A stretch of 64,000 nt of DNA. Source: Pediococcus acidilactici. GTDB taxonomy: Bacteria; Bacillota; Bacilli; Lactobacillales; Lactobacillaceae. The DNA lies in assembly GCA_024970065.1 (NCBI GenBank), contig CP103908.1, positions 1,426,001-1,490,000 of the forward strand, read 5' to 3'. The notes beneath the pieces were generated by a model, which ran no database searches, was not told the DNA's origin, and saw nothing but the letters and a program-made list of their open reading frames with translations. Position 1 is the stretch's first letter. Each line of letters opens with the position of its first letter. Of the stretch, positions 25,649 to 34,464 are shown piece by piece. The position numbers were made by a program, and so were the translations under genes.

Positions 25649-26788
25649 TTACCAAACATCTGTATTATCAATTTGTTCTTGAATTTGCTTGACGTTGTCG
25701 CCATCCGCCAACACGTAGCCCACGTGATTTTCGTCCTTATGTTCACTAACTTGTGGATAAAAATGGAAGTGCCAATTGTCCTTGATTAACCACTGAGTTT
25801 TAATTTTTTGCATTTGCGGTTCAGCAACGTTTAACATAATGGTCGGCACTTGGAGCCGAATATCACTAATTACCATGCCGCTAAGGGCCCGCAAAGTTTC
25901 CTCGTATACCGTCGTATTCGAAGCCAGGTTAAAGATATTTTGGGAACGGTGAATTCCAGGAATCAACCGTTTTAAGTAAATTTCTCCATCTTGGACGTAG
26001 AACACAATGGAGAAGACTCCCACGTATTCAATCGAATTGGCAATCTTGGTTGCTTGTTCTAGTAGGTTATTTTGAATCCGCGGATCAATCTCTACCGGAA
26101 CCCGAGTTTCTTTCAAGTGGTGGTTTTGGTAAATGTTTTCCACCATTGGGAACATCTTTTGCCGGTGATTTTGGCCCTTTACTACGCTTAGCGCAACTTC
26201 GCGACCAGTGTCCGGCCATGATTGGAGCAAATAGGTTCCACGTTCTAGCAACGGAGCCGCTTTAGGGACGTCAATTTCACTTTCTAATAGTAAACTTTGT
26301 TCGTTTAACGGATCCTTTAAGATTGGTTGTAGAATTCCCGGATAGCCAATTTCGTTCACCGACTCGTATAAATCATCTAAGTCGACGATCGTCACGTACG
26401 GGGCCGTCTTAATCCCGAGTTGTTCCATCGTGGCCTTTTCAATGATTCGATCTTGGTTAAGTTCTAATAGTTGGGTCCCTTGGGGAATGGAAACAAACTG
26501 TTGCAAGTACTTAATAATCTTAATATCAACCATTTCAGATTCGTACATCACAATCTTGCAACGTTCCGCAAATCGCTGTAGTTTTTCCCCATCGTTTAAA
26601 CTTCCCACAAAACTCTTATCGGCATAATGTACCACCTCGTTTTGCTCTGAGGTAACGTAAACGGAAACCTTAAAGCCCATCGACTTGGCGGTTGTCACTA
26701 ATTGAACACAAGAGCGTCCCTCACCGATAATTCCAATCATATCGCCTGGATAAATAATCTTCTTCGAAGTAATTACCTCATTTTCCAC
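25649..26788 (-). CDS. PurK-like ATP-grasp protein, degenerate active site
   Basis: The 379 residues follow the PurK (N5-carboxyaminoimidazole ribonucleotide synthase) layout: N-terminal 'GDMIGIIGEGRSCVQLVTTAKSMG', an ATP-grasp middle with 'ATMEQLGIKTAPY' and 'GREVALSVVKG', and a C-terminal domain with 'VPTIMLNVAE'. The normally invariant NE(I/L)APRPHNSGH block is replaced by 'LKRLIPGIHRSQNI', so catalysis is doubtful. It starts with GTG and follows xpt in the same operon. Either it is a divergent purine-related ATP-grasp enzyme or a regulatory paralogue; I cannot tell which. Confidence 0.75.
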   Translation of the reverse strand: MENEVITSKKIIYPGDMIGIIGEGRSCVQLVTTAKSMGFKVSVYVTSEQNEVVHYADKSFVGSLNDGEKLQRFAERCKIVMYESEMVDIKIIKYLQQFVSIPQGTQLLELNQDRIIEKATMEQLGIKTAPYVTIVDLDDLYESVNEIGYPGILQPILKDPLNEQSLLLESEIDVPKAAPLLERGTYLLQSWPDTGREVALSVVKGQNHRQKMFPMVENIYQNHHLKETRVPVEIDPRIQNNLLEQATKIANSIEYVGVFSIVFYVQDGEIYLKRLIPGIHRSQNIFNLASNTTVYEETLRALSGMVISDIRLQVPTIMLNVAEPQMQKIKTQWLIKDNWHFHFYPQVSEHKDENHVGYVLADGDNVKQIQEQIDNTDVW

Positions 26789-26821
26789 TTTTGATCATCC
26801 TGCCTGTTCCTCAATCTCTAA

Positions 26822-27394
26822 TTATTCAAATTCAACTTGTCCATCGTCAGTTAGTGCCTTGATTTTAGCTAAGGATTCTAATTGAACGTGGCGGTCCTTG
26901 ATGATTTGGCTTCCCTTTTGGAAGGTCTTTTCAATTACGATTCCCACGCCCACAACGTCGATTTTTGCGGCGTCTGCAATATCAAACAACCCCGACACGG
27001 CTTGTCCATTAGCTAAGAAGTCGTCAATAATTAGTACCCGATCGCTAGAATCAATGAAGCGTTTAGAAATCGAAATTTGGTTGCTAGTTTGTTTAGTGTA
27101 TGAATAAACTGACGCAGTATATAAATCATCCTTTAGCGTTAAACTCTTGTGTTTACGCGCAAAAATCACCGGAACGTCCATTGCCAATCCGGTCATCACT
27201 GCGGGAGCAATTCCTGAAGATTCTACGGTTAGGATTTTAGTTACCTTTTGGTCCTTAAACAACCGTGCAAATTCTTTTCCAATTTCATACATTAGTTGTG
27301 GATCAACCTGATGATTTAAGAAGCCATCAACCTTTAAGACGTTATGTGGTAAAACAATTCCTTCTGATCTAATCTTGTCTTCAAGTAACTTCAT
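26822..27394 (-). CDS. xpt: Xanthine phosphoribosyltransferase
   Basis: The protein has 190 residues. The PRPP-binding loop '[14 protein letters not shown]' (about residues 114-127) and the N-terminal '[15 protein letters not shown]' are those of Xpt. It converts xanthine and PRPP to XMP in purine salvage. GGGGGAG precedes the ATG. There is no room for a purine riboswitch directly upstream: the preceding gene ends only 20 bp away, so it is read from an upstream promoter. Confidence 0.95.
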   Translation of the reverse strand: MKLLEDKIRSEGIVLPHNVLKVDGFLNHQVDPQLMYEIGKEFARLFKDQKVTKILTVESSGIAPAVMTGLAMDVPVIFARKHKSLTLKDDLYTASVYSYTKQTSNQISISKRFIDSSDRVLIIDDFLANGQAVSGLFDIADAAKIDVVGVGIVIEKTFQKGSQIIKDRHVQLESLAKIKALTDDGQVEFE

Positions 27395-27414
27395 CCCGTA
27401 ACTCCCCCTATTTA

Positions 27415-28056
27415 TTATTTATCATATTGATTTAAATTATACTTTTGAATCAAGTTAATTAACTTGGCTGGATAATCTGGATCCGTAGCATACTGTGCAT
27501 CGTACAGCGCTTGAGCGGCCTGCTTGTAGTCACTTGCCGTAATTACCGCTTGGTATTGCCGCGGGTTCCAATTAGTCCCGTTAACCAGTAGTAACGAATG
27601 ATCGCGCATCGACTCTTGCCACGAAGAATAAACTTTAAACCGGGCCGCCACCGTTACCCACTTTCCGTTCACAAATTCCTGCGTTTTAAAGTAACGACTA
27701 TTTTCGTCCGAGTCACCCTTAATTCCGTAGTAATTATTAAACTTTTTAGATAGCGTACTTTGTCCCCAATCCGATTCTAAAATTGCCTGAGCCATCGTAA
27801 TGCTCGGCAAAATCCCATATTGCCGCTGCATCTGTTGAGCATACGGCGCAATGGTTTTAATAAATTGTTGGTGACGCTGTGCGGTGGCACTGGTAGTGGT
27901 CAAATTATCCGTAACCTGGGTAGCTTCCGTTCGGAGCTTCATTCCCAGTTCAACTACCAAGCATACCACTAAAAGCAACCCGATAATTGACGAAACTTTT
28001 AACTGACCTTGTTGATAAAAAAAGTTGTTCTTTCGCCTGCGTTTTTTCTTCGCCAC
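27415..28056 (-). CDS. Membrane-anchored glucosaminidase (GH73-like)
   Basis: The protein has 213 residues. It has a strongly basic cytoplasmic start (KKKRRRK), one membrane anchor (about residues 21-38) and an extracellular glucosaminidase domain (about 65-205) with the catalytic Glu in '[13 protein letters not shown]' and the later 'YYGIKG' motif. It should cleave N-acetylglucosaminyl bonds in peptidoglycan. The start is GTG at 28056 with GGAGGG twelve bases upstream, a somewhat long spacer. It precedes xpt by 20 bp. Confidence 0.9.
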   Translation of the reverse strand: MAKKKRRRKNNFFYQQGQLKVSSIIGLLLVVCLVVELGMKLRTEATQVTDNLTTTSATAQRHQQFIKTIAPYAQQMQRQYGILPSITMAQAILESDWGQSTLSKKFNNYYGIKGDSDENSRYFKTQEFVNGKWVTVAARFKVYSSWQESMRDHSLLLVNGTNWNPRQYQAVITASDYKQAAQALYDAQYATDPDYPAKLINLIQKYNLNQYDK

Positions 28057-28157
28057 TGGTGGTCAAGACCCTCCATTTTAGTGTACATTCTTAGTTTAAC
28101 CGAAGCACCTTAAAAATAATAGTCCTGGTTCCCCGAGATTAAATAAAAAATAACTTT

Positions 28158-28766
28158 TTACTGCTTAAAACGTTGCTGCCCAACTTTGGAGTACTTTAAT
28201 AACGGAACGGCTAGCAACGGAGCAATAATTCCGGCAGCAATGGCTTCAGGAATTCCATTCACGCCAGCAATGGTTAGTAAATATGGCGTTAACTCTTTTA
28301 AATTAAGTGCTGCGTAGACTTGCGAACCGTTATGGTAGAAAACATAAATCAAGCTCAACACCAACACCGTGTTAACTAGTGAACCAATCACGGCGCTGAT
28401 TAAGAAAGTAACCTGTTGTGGCAGTTTAGTCTTAATTAACCAGTTAACCAGCCATCCGGTGATTACCCCAATTAAGATCCGGGGAACGATTGAAATCAAC
28501 GGATTAACCATCACGACGTTGCCTAGTGCACTAGAAGTAACGGTAATGGCCCGTAACCAATCAACTAGTCCCCAGATTCCACCAACAATTCCACCATCTA
28601 CGGGTCCTAAAAGAATTGCCGCTACGATGACCGTGATGTGCATAGTCGTGATTTCTAACATTCCTGCTGGTATATAACCAACTAAAGGAACGTAATTCTG
28701 AATAATGACGATTGCTGCAAATAAAGCTAAAATACTAATTTTTCGTGCATGATTTTGCTTTTGCAT
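28158..28766 (-). CDS. ECF transporter S component
   Basis: The protein has 202 residues and about six membrane helices. It has the typical ECF S-component start: a basic N-terminus and helix 1 with the Ala-rich 'ILALFAAIVIIQ' that docks with EcfT. The middle 'ILLGPVDGGIVGGIWGL' block is conserved in this superfamily. It would bind a vitamin and use the general EcfA1-EcfA2-EcfT module encoded at 43-45 kb. The vitamin cannot be read from the sequence. The start at 28766 has GAGGGG upstream; the longer frame to 28847 is unsupported. Confidence 0.88.
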   Translation of the reverse strand: MQKQNHARKISILALFAAIVIIQNYVPLVGYIPAGMLEITTMHITVIVAAILLGPVDGGIVGGIWGLVDWLRAITVTSSALGNVVMVNPLISIVPRILIGVITGWLVNWLIKTKLPQQVTFLISAVIGSLVNTVLVLSLIYVFYHNGSQVYAALNLKELTPYLLTIAGVNGIPEAIAAGIIAPLLAVPLLKYSKVGQQRFKQ

Positions 28767-29174
28767 AATTAAACCCCTCGTTGGAAAAAGATTGGATATA
28801 TTATAGCACGCGGAGGTGGAAAAACTGGGGACGTTCTTGCTGACCAACCCAAATTACCGCATGCTAATCCCCCAATTTTAGTTACACAGCAAAAACTGCT
28901 AAAAGTATGTGCTTAAGCCAAGCAACCAGGATTCTTTTTTGGGGCGGTTTTGTGGATCTAGAACTGGTTAACCAACAGTTTTCATCAGCGTCTGGTTCGT
29001 TTAAATCACCGCTCCAACAATCTCCATCACGAAATGCTCTTTAAGTGACAGAACGTGTTCGTCAGTCGCAACTAGCTGAAAGAGGGGTCATTTAAATTAA
29101 ATTTAACGGTACTTTTTTCCAAAGCGCGGTAAAATACATGTAACATTGACAAATTACGTTTTTAAGGAGCACTT
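28767..29174. other. Intergenic region between the ECF S component and the helicase
   Basis: These divergent promoters' region holds about 400 bp. I see an imperfect hairpin (AAATG...TCTTT with AAAGAGG...CATTT, about 29030-29095) but no recognisable riboswitch or gene. Confidence 0.4.
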
Positions 29175-32021
29175 ATGAATCTCGAACCTAACTTTAATAA
29201 TTCCATTTTAGCCGCGCTTAGTAATTACCAATTACCAGCTGAAAATGAGTACCTTCCCCAGCTAATTACTAACCAAAGGGCGGTTAACCTTAAGCTCCAT
29301 TTAGAACAGGAGCTGCAAAATTGTACTGGTTTTACCCTGGCAGTTGCCTTCATCACGAACGGGGTCCTTACCGATTTAAAGGTGCAATTTGCTGATTTAG
29401 CAAGCCAAAATGTTTCTGGTCGGATTTTAACTTCTACCTATTTATATTTTAACCACCCCCACGTGTTCGAAGAGCTATTGAAGATTCCTAACGTAGAGGT
29501 GCGGATTATTGACCAACAACAAAACTTTCACGCAAAAGCCTACCTTTTTAATAAGCCGGGGGACTACCAGACCTTTATCCTAGGTAGTTCCAACCTAACC
29601 GAGGCAGCGTTAGTTCAAAACTACGAGTGGAACGTTAAACTCACCGCGCACCGTCATGGACAGTTAGCCCGCACAATTAATCACGAAGTGGACCAGCTTT
29701 GGCAACGAGCTCGCCCGCTTGATGAGACTTGGATCAGCCAATATAAAGAAGCCTACCAACAAGCTGCCCCCCGGTTAGCAGCGTCCCAGCTAACTCCGCC
29801 AACCGCTTCGATTACCCCCAATGCCATGCAAAAGGATGCCTTGGCTTCGTTGAATGAATTGCGGCAAACTGGGGCCCAACGCGGCCTGATCGTTTCCGCC
29901 ACCGGAACCGGAAAAACTTATCTAGGGGCCTTTGATGTGCAGAACTTTAACCCCCACAAATTTTTATTCGTGGTTCATCGCGAACAAATTTTACGAAAAT
30001 CTTTGCGTAGCTTTCGCAAAGTACTTGGTGGTCCGGCTAGCGACTACGGAATTCTCTCTGGTAACCAGCACGACACTGATTGTAAATACCTCTTTGCTAC
30101 TATTCAGACTTTATCGCGTGAGGCAGTACTCCAATCGCTTCCTGCGGATACGTTTGACTACGTTTTAATCGACGAAGCCCATAAGGCCGGCGCCCCAACT
30201 TACCAACGGGTACTCAACCATTTCCAGCCTGAGTTTCTTTTAGGCATGACCGCCACCCCAGAACGGACGGATGACTTTAACATTTACGAGCTTTTCGATT
30301 ACCATATTGCCTATGAAATTCGGCTACAAGCCGCTATCGAGTCCGACATGCTTAGCCAATTCCATTACGTGGGAATTACTGATTACGAATATCAGGGCGA
30401 ACTAATTGACGAAAAGACTCCGCTACGTCATCTGCTTGCCCAAGAACGAATGGATTACGTGGCTGAACAAATTGATTACTACGGTCATGATGGTGAACAA
30501 GTTTATGGCTTGATTTTTTGTAGTCGCCAGGCTGAAGCTGAAGAAGTTGCTCAAATCATGACGGCAAAGGGCCATCCCGCCACCGCCCTCACGGGAAATA
30601 CTACGGTAAGTGAACGGGAAAAAATCATTCGGCGTTTTGAAAAGGGTGAATTAGAATATTTGGTAACCGTCGACATCTTCAATGAAGGGGTCGACATCCC
30701 TAAGGTTAATCAGGTAATCATGTTGCGCAACACCGAGTCTAGCATTATCTTCATTCAACAACTTGGCCGTGGTTTGCGAAAGGCTCCCGGGAAATCTTTT
30801 GTAACAATTATTGATTTTATTGGGAACTATAAGAACAACTACCTAATCCCAATTGCGTTGACCGGCGACCAGTCGCTCAACAAAAACCGGTTACGGCAAC
30901 AAATCGCCACTAGCCAAACCGTGGGCTTATCCTCTATTAACTTTAGTCGGATCGCCAAAGAACGGATCTACCAGTCGATCAACCACAGTAACCTCACCTT
31001 ACTAGCAACTTTACGCGAAGCTTACCAAGCGTTGAAAAATAAGTTAGGCCGGATCCCCCGGTTGGCCGACTTCCAAAAGTTTGGCTCGGTAGACGGTCAA
31101 GTACTAGTGGATAAGTACGAAAACTACCACCAATTTTTAATTAAGATGCATGACGAACAGCCCCTTACTAAATCAGCAGACGCTTTTTTACGCTTGATTT
31201 CACGGGAATTCTTAAACGGCATGCGGATTCACGAACTGGTTTTACTCCAACAGTTGCTTAAGCAGCCCCAGTACCCTAAGCAAGCGTTGGTCAACCAACT
31301 TCAAGAATTGGGAACCTACACCGATCCAGCAACCTTACAGTCGGTGATCAACCACCTTGATTTAAGCTATTTTCAACCCCGCGACCAGGTTAAGTATGGG
31401 CAAATCGCCTGGGTCACCCTACAAGATGGTTACTACCAACTTAACCAGGAGCTTAGTACACTCTACCAACAAAACCCATACTTTAAATCCTTAGTTGACG
31501 ACGTTCTTCAAGTTGGAATGTGGAATAGCAAGCAATACGATCAACGTTCCAAGTTTACCCTTAACCAGCGTTACACCCGCCGGCACGTCAACCGGCTATT
31601 GGGCTGGCCAAAGGATCAGTCTTCGGCAATTTACGGCTACAAAGCTAATCAAGGGAGTTGTCCGCTCTTTGTTATTTATCAAAAAAGGCCCCAATCCCCA
31701 GCGGCTGCTCGGCACCAAAACGTTTTTTATAACACCCAGACGTTGAGTTGGTTTACCAAAACGCCTCGCAAGTTGGATTCCAAAGAAGTAGTTCACCTCC
31801 TTAAAGGAAATCGGCAACAAACCATTGATTTTCCCCTCTTCGTGAAGAAAAGCGCGGACGAGGGTGCCGACTTCTATTACCTAGGCTTAGTGGACTTTGA
31901 TTTTCAATCTCTAGAGCAACAAACCCGCTTAATTAACGGCCACGAAAAACCGATTGTTAAAGCTAATTTACAATTACGGACTCCAGTAGACTATCAACTG
32001 TATCTAAACTTGATTAATTAA
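29175..32021 (+). CDS. PLD nuclease - DEAD/DEAH helicase - DUF3427 protein
   Basis: The 948 residues form three modules. Residues about 40-190 are a phospholipase-D-type nuclease domain with 'HAKAYLF' (119-125) and 'GSSN' (138-141). About 215-580 is a superfamily 2 helicase with 'ATGTGKT' (242-248), DEAH (333-336), 'MTATPERT' and 'QLGRGLRKAPGK'. About 640-945 is the DUF3427 region. Such proteins resemble type III restriction and helicase-nuclease defence enzymes, but no partner methylase is nearby. AAGGAG precedes the ATG, and the gene stands alone. A role in foreign DNA degradation or repair is inferred. Confidence 0.88.
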   Translation: MNLEPNFNNSILAALSNYQLPAENEYLPQLITNQRAVNLKLHLEQELQNCTGFTLAVAFITNGVLTDLKVQFADLASQNVSGRILTSTYLYFNHPHVFEELLKIPNVEVRIIDQQQNFHAKAYLFNKPGDYQTFILGSSNLTEAALVQNYEWNVKLTAHRHGQLARTINHEVDQLWQRARPLDETWISQYKEAYQQAAPRLAASQLTPPTASITPNAMQKDALASLNELRQTGAQRGLIVSATGTGKTYLGAFDVQNFNPHKFLFVVHREQILRKSLRSFRKVLGGPASDYGILSGNQHDTDCKYLFATIQTLSREAVLQSLPADTFDYVLIDEAHKAGAPTYQRVLNHFQPEFLLGMTATPERTDDFNIYELFDYHIAYEIRLQAAIESDMLSQFHYVGITDYEYQGELIDEKTPLRHLLAQERMDYVAEQIDYYGHDGEQVYGLIFCSRQAEAEEVAQIMTAKGHPATALTGNTTVSEREKIIRRFEKGELEYLVTVDIFNEGVDIPKVNQVIMLRNTESSIIFIQQLGRGLRKAPGKSFVTIIDFIGNYKNNYLIPIALTGDQSLNKNRLRQQIATSQTVGLSSINFSRIAKERIYQSINHSNLTLLATLREAYQALKNKLGRIPRLADFQKFGSVDGQVLVDKYENYHQFLIKMHDEQPLTKSADAFLRLISREFLNGMRIHELVLLQQLLKQPQYPKQALVNQLQELGTYTDPATLQSVINHLDLSYFQPRDQVKYGQIAWVTLQDGYYQLNQELSTLYQQNPYFKSLVDDVLQVGMWNSKQYDQRSKFTLNQRYTRRHVNRLLGWPKDQSSAIYGYKANQGSCPLFVIYQKRPQSPAAARHQNVFYNTQTLSWFTKTPRKLDSKEVVHLLKGNRQQTIDFPLFVKKSADEGADFYYLGLVDFDFQSLEQQTRLINGHEKPIVKANLQLRTPVDYQLYLNLIN

Positions 32022-32067
32022 GGTACACTATAAACTGTAAATAATTATTCAGTTTGGAGGAGTAATT

Positions 32068-33186
32068 TTGCAGAACTTAAACCGTACCTTAGGCTGGCTA
32101 GCTAGTGTTGGGGTGGGAACCCTGCTACTAACCGCTTGTGGAAATTCTAATTCACTGTCGTCGCATGCTCACCAAAACACCGCGACCGACATCACTAAAC
32201 AAACTCAAGGCAGGTCTCACAGTTCCAAAGCGGTCGTCGACAAAGTATGGGACGCTCATAAAGCTACCCAACTTGATCAGCTGATGGATGCTTTTGGACA
32301 AACAATGGATCAAAGCTATACTGCTTGCACACCTGGTCATAACACTACTTATGCCGGAATGCACTATCCTGACGACCTTAAGGACCAAAAAACCGCCTTT
32401 GATGACCAACAGCTTTCTGCGGGTTGGTCGTCCACCGGAAAAGGGCGTTACCGAGTTAACGTAGTTGCGGTATACGAAGACCCGGGGCAAGGCACCTTGG
32501 GCGGTCACGTTTACCTATTTGCTATTAAAGATGGTAAACCCGTTGTGTACCATACTTCCCAAAATCAAGGTATGCCGGACAACCTTACCCATTTCACCAC
32601 CACTAAAAACCAGACGCTTGCACAAGACTTCGCAAAAATTGTTGCCGGGCAACAACCCACTTTGCCAAGTCAAGCCGCAAAGTCTAAAAAATCAACCTCC
32701 AATGCGCCTCACTATACTAAGTTTGTTTTCCCACATTGGATGCAAGGGACTTGGTATACTGCGGACAATGACGGTAAGGTAGAAAAATTAGTCGTTACCG
32801 GTAACGTTCTTAATACCAACGGCGAAGTCACCCCTACTTACGACGGCGCGTCCCGGACCGCAGCCGATATGAAAGTGTTAAACGACGGTGGAAAACCCGA
32901 TCCCGCAAAAACTGACTGGGGCGCTGGAGGGCTAAGTGATCCTGCGCCCTCTTTGTTTGACGACCCTAGTAAGGTTTCACAAGTTGTCAACGTCCGCGGC
33001 TGGTACCAAGGAGCTGGCGACGGTACTTACTTCTACACCACTACTGAAAAAGATCACGAACAACCTTTCACCGTGCTTACCGAAGCAGGGGGCGCCGGCA
33101 TGTGGTTAACTGCCCATTATTACCGGAGCGCCGACCTTGCTAAGCAACATCAAAGTGAACATTACGATACCGATCGTGATAATTAG
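32068..33186 (+). CDS. DUF4767 domain lipoprotein
   Basis: The protein has 372 residues. The signal peptide ends in lipobox LTAC (Cys at about residue 24), followed by a Ser/Gln-rich linker. A DUF4767-like domain spans about 55-200 ('VWDAHKATQLDQLMDAFGQTM...VYLFAIKDGKPVVYHTSQNQG'), followed by a second beta-rich domain starting 'FVFPHWMQGTWYTADNDGK'. The start is TTG with an excellent GGAGGAG site. Function is unknown; these lipoproteins are common in lactobacilli and sit on the outer face of the membrane. Confidence 0.85.
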   Translation: MQNLNRTLGWLASVGVGTLLLTACGNSNSLSSHAHQNTATDITKQTQGRSHSSKAVVDKVWDAHKATQLDQLMDAFGQTMDQSYTACTPGHNTTYAGMHYPDDLKDQKTAFDDQQLSAGWSSTGKGRYRVNVVAVYEDPGQGTLGGHVYLFAIKDGKPVVYHTSQNQGMPDNLTHFTTTKNQTLAQDFAKIVAGQQPTLPSQAAKSKKSTSNAPHYTKFVFPHWMQGTWYTADNDGKVEKLVVTGNVLNTNGEVTPTYDGASRTAADMKVLNDGGKPDPAKTDWGAGGLSDPAPSLFDDPSKVSQVVNVRGWYQGAGDGTYFYTTTEKDHEQPFTVLTEAGGAGMWLTAHYYRSADLAKQHQSEHYDTDRDN

Positions 33187-33205
33187 CACCACTTCATTTT
33201 CGTAT

Positions 33206-33231
33206 TAAAAAAGAACTGGGGGCTTCCCAGT
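33206..33231 (-). terminator. Terminator of the minus-strand HTH gene
   Basis: The stem ACTGGG / CCCAGT is followed by TCTTTTTT on the minus strand, about 50 bp past the HTH gene stop. Confidence 0.7.
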
Positions 33232-33245
33232 CCTCTATACTAATT

Positions 33246-33296
33246 CACCATTAACAAATCAGGAAGTTTTCCTAGCTCTGTTAATGGTGTTTTTTA
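33246..33296 (+). terminator. Terminator of the DUF4767 lipoprotein gene
   Basis: A perfect 10-bp stem CACCATTAAC / GTTAATGGTG (33246-33255 with 33280-33289) is followed by TTTTTT. The right arm overlaps the last codons of the convergent HTH gene. Confidence 0.8.
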
Positions 33297-33538
33297 CTGC
33301 TGATTTGTTTAATTTCTTCACGTGCTAATTCATTTAAATCCAAGTCTAAATAAACCGCTAATGCAAATAGCGCTTCAATCGACATCCGCTTCGGTATTGG
33401 AGTTAATTCATCTTCATAACGAGAAAGCATACTAGTTGATATATCAATGCCGTATTCATCATGAATACTACGAATCAACTGTATTTGTGACAAGTTGCGT
33501 TGCTTTCGTGCATTTTTCAGTATAGTTCCAAAAATCAA
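33281..33538 (-). CDS. XRE-type helix-turn-helix regulator
   Basis: About 85 residues. An HTH_3/XRE domain covers most of the protein: 'LKNARKQRNLSQIQLIRSI' followed by 'ISTSMLSRYEDEL'. The C-terminal tail is short and charged. The start is a TTG at 33538 preceded by AAGGAGG with an eight-base spacer; the longer frame to 33601 has no site. It diverges from a second small HTH gene across about 155 bp, an arrangement like a two-repressor switch. Confidence 0.8.
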   Translation of the reverse strand: MIFGTILKNARKQRNLSQIQLIRSIHDEYGIDISTSMLSRYEDELTPIPKRMSIEALFALAVYLDLDLNELAREEIKQISSKKHH

Positions 33539-33693
33539 AGGTATATCCTCCTTACTACTAGATGTATTAATTCTAGTACATTTATACCAAATAGAGTACA
33601 AAGCATTGATAAGGAGACCCTTTTAGGGTTATAATCCCACAAGAGGAATCTTTAAAAGGAACAAAAAATCGAACTAATTGGATGGTGATTTTT

Positions 33694-33903
33694 TTGTGTG
33701 ATAACTGTCAGGATCTACGTAGCGTCTTAGCTTATCTAAAAGAAAATCAGATTAAGCAAGAAACGGTCGCAAATTTTTTGGGAATTGGCCGAACAACCCT
33801 GAATCGTAAGTTAAATGGCGCAAGTGAATTTAAACTTTCCGAAGTCAAACTCATTCACGAACATTTTAACGTACCTTTAGAAATCTTTTTCAAAGATGTC
33901 TAG
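33694..33903 (+). CDS. Small Cro-like helix-turn-helix protein
   Basis: The 69 residues are little more than one HTH domain: 'KQETVANFLGIGRTTLNRKL' then 'SEFKLSEVKLIHEHFNVP'. This resembles phage Cro or Xis-neighbour regulators. The best start is a TTG at 33694 following GGATGGTG; an ATG at 33682 lies inside that site. It is divergent from the XRE gene. No other phage genes are present, so it may be a domesticated switch or a remnant. Confidence 0.75.
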   Translation: MCDNCQDLRSVLAYLKENQIKQETVANFLGIGRTTLNRKLNGASEFKLSEVKLIHEHFNVPLEIFFKDV

Positions 33904-33976
33904 GTTAATATTACATATCAGTTCACTATCAATTAGTTGCACTATCCCTTATTGATAAATAACTAAAAAAAATTAC

Positions 33977-34114
33977 CATTGCAGCAGTCTTGTCCGAAGT
34001 TAGGTATTCCCCATATGCCATTGTTCATGTCAGCCAACATGAAATTACTTCTACTACTGTTGCAATGATTTCCACCCGTAATGACTGCGTGCAGATTCAT
34101 TACGGTTTTTATTT
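33977..34114 (+). ncRNA. Structured RNA or 3' UTR with terminator, downstream of the Cro-like gene
   Basis: CATTGCAGCAGT (33977-33988) pairs with ACTGTTGCAATG (34056-34067), 12 bp with one G-U. It encloses a 7-bp hairpin TTCATGT / ACATGAA (34024-34030 with 34037-34043). A clear terminator follows: CCGTAATGA / TCATTACGG then TTTTTATTTT (34076-34114). It is either an independent small RNA or a long structured 3' UTR. A weak promoter-like TTGCAC lies at 33937. Confidence 0.45.
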
Positions 34115-34337
34115 TATAAGCCAAAATTTTAATTCTTAATAAGAATGTGACACATTCATCAAAATTTTATCTCCGCGCCAAGTCAAAATTTTAATAAAAC
34201 CGTTGCGTATTTTATATTCGTCCCCTGCAATGATATTCCGTTAATAAAAGTTATCCCTTATACCTTTGTCATAAATTCTCAGTATTTAGGCCGAAAATCG
34301 AAAAAATTGAGACGTTTTTGTTTCCAATTTATCTTAT

Positions 34338-34462
34338 TATAATGTTGCAACATAAGTTGCGAATTCGCTTGTATTTTTTAATGCTTCTCCGCACTCAAAA
34401 AATATATCGAGTTATCTTTTCTTTCTAACCGCAGAACGTCCTCCTCGGGGCGTTCTTTTTTA
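34338..34462 (+). ncRNA. Candidate orphan small RNA with promoter box and terminator
   Basis: A consensus -10 TATAAT (34338-34343) is followed by small hairpins (GCAAC-ATAA-GTTGC; palindrome GCGAATTCGC). About 115 nt downstream is an intrinsic terminator GAACGTCC / GGGCGTTC followed by TTTTTT (34434-34462). No plus-strand gene precedes the terminator, so it would end an independent transcript. The -35 region is weak. A 15-codon frame at 34381 lacks a ribosome binding site. Confidence 0.45.
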
Positions 34463-34464
34463 TC

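Noticed and set aside
27394..27415. Purine riboswitch before xpt
   Set aside because: Only 20 bp separate xpt from the upstream gene, so there is no room for the aptamer.
28767..29174. Vitamin riboswitch (for example THF, TPP or FMN type) before the ECF S component
   Set aside because: None of the conserved core sequences of these riboswitches could be recognised on the minus strand.
33281..33903. Prophage
   Set aside because: Only the two small HTH genes look phage-like; no integrase, structural or lysis genes are present.
34338..34462. tracrRNA of a type II CRISPR system
   Set aside because: No repeat array, no matching anti-repeat and no cas gene lies in the window.
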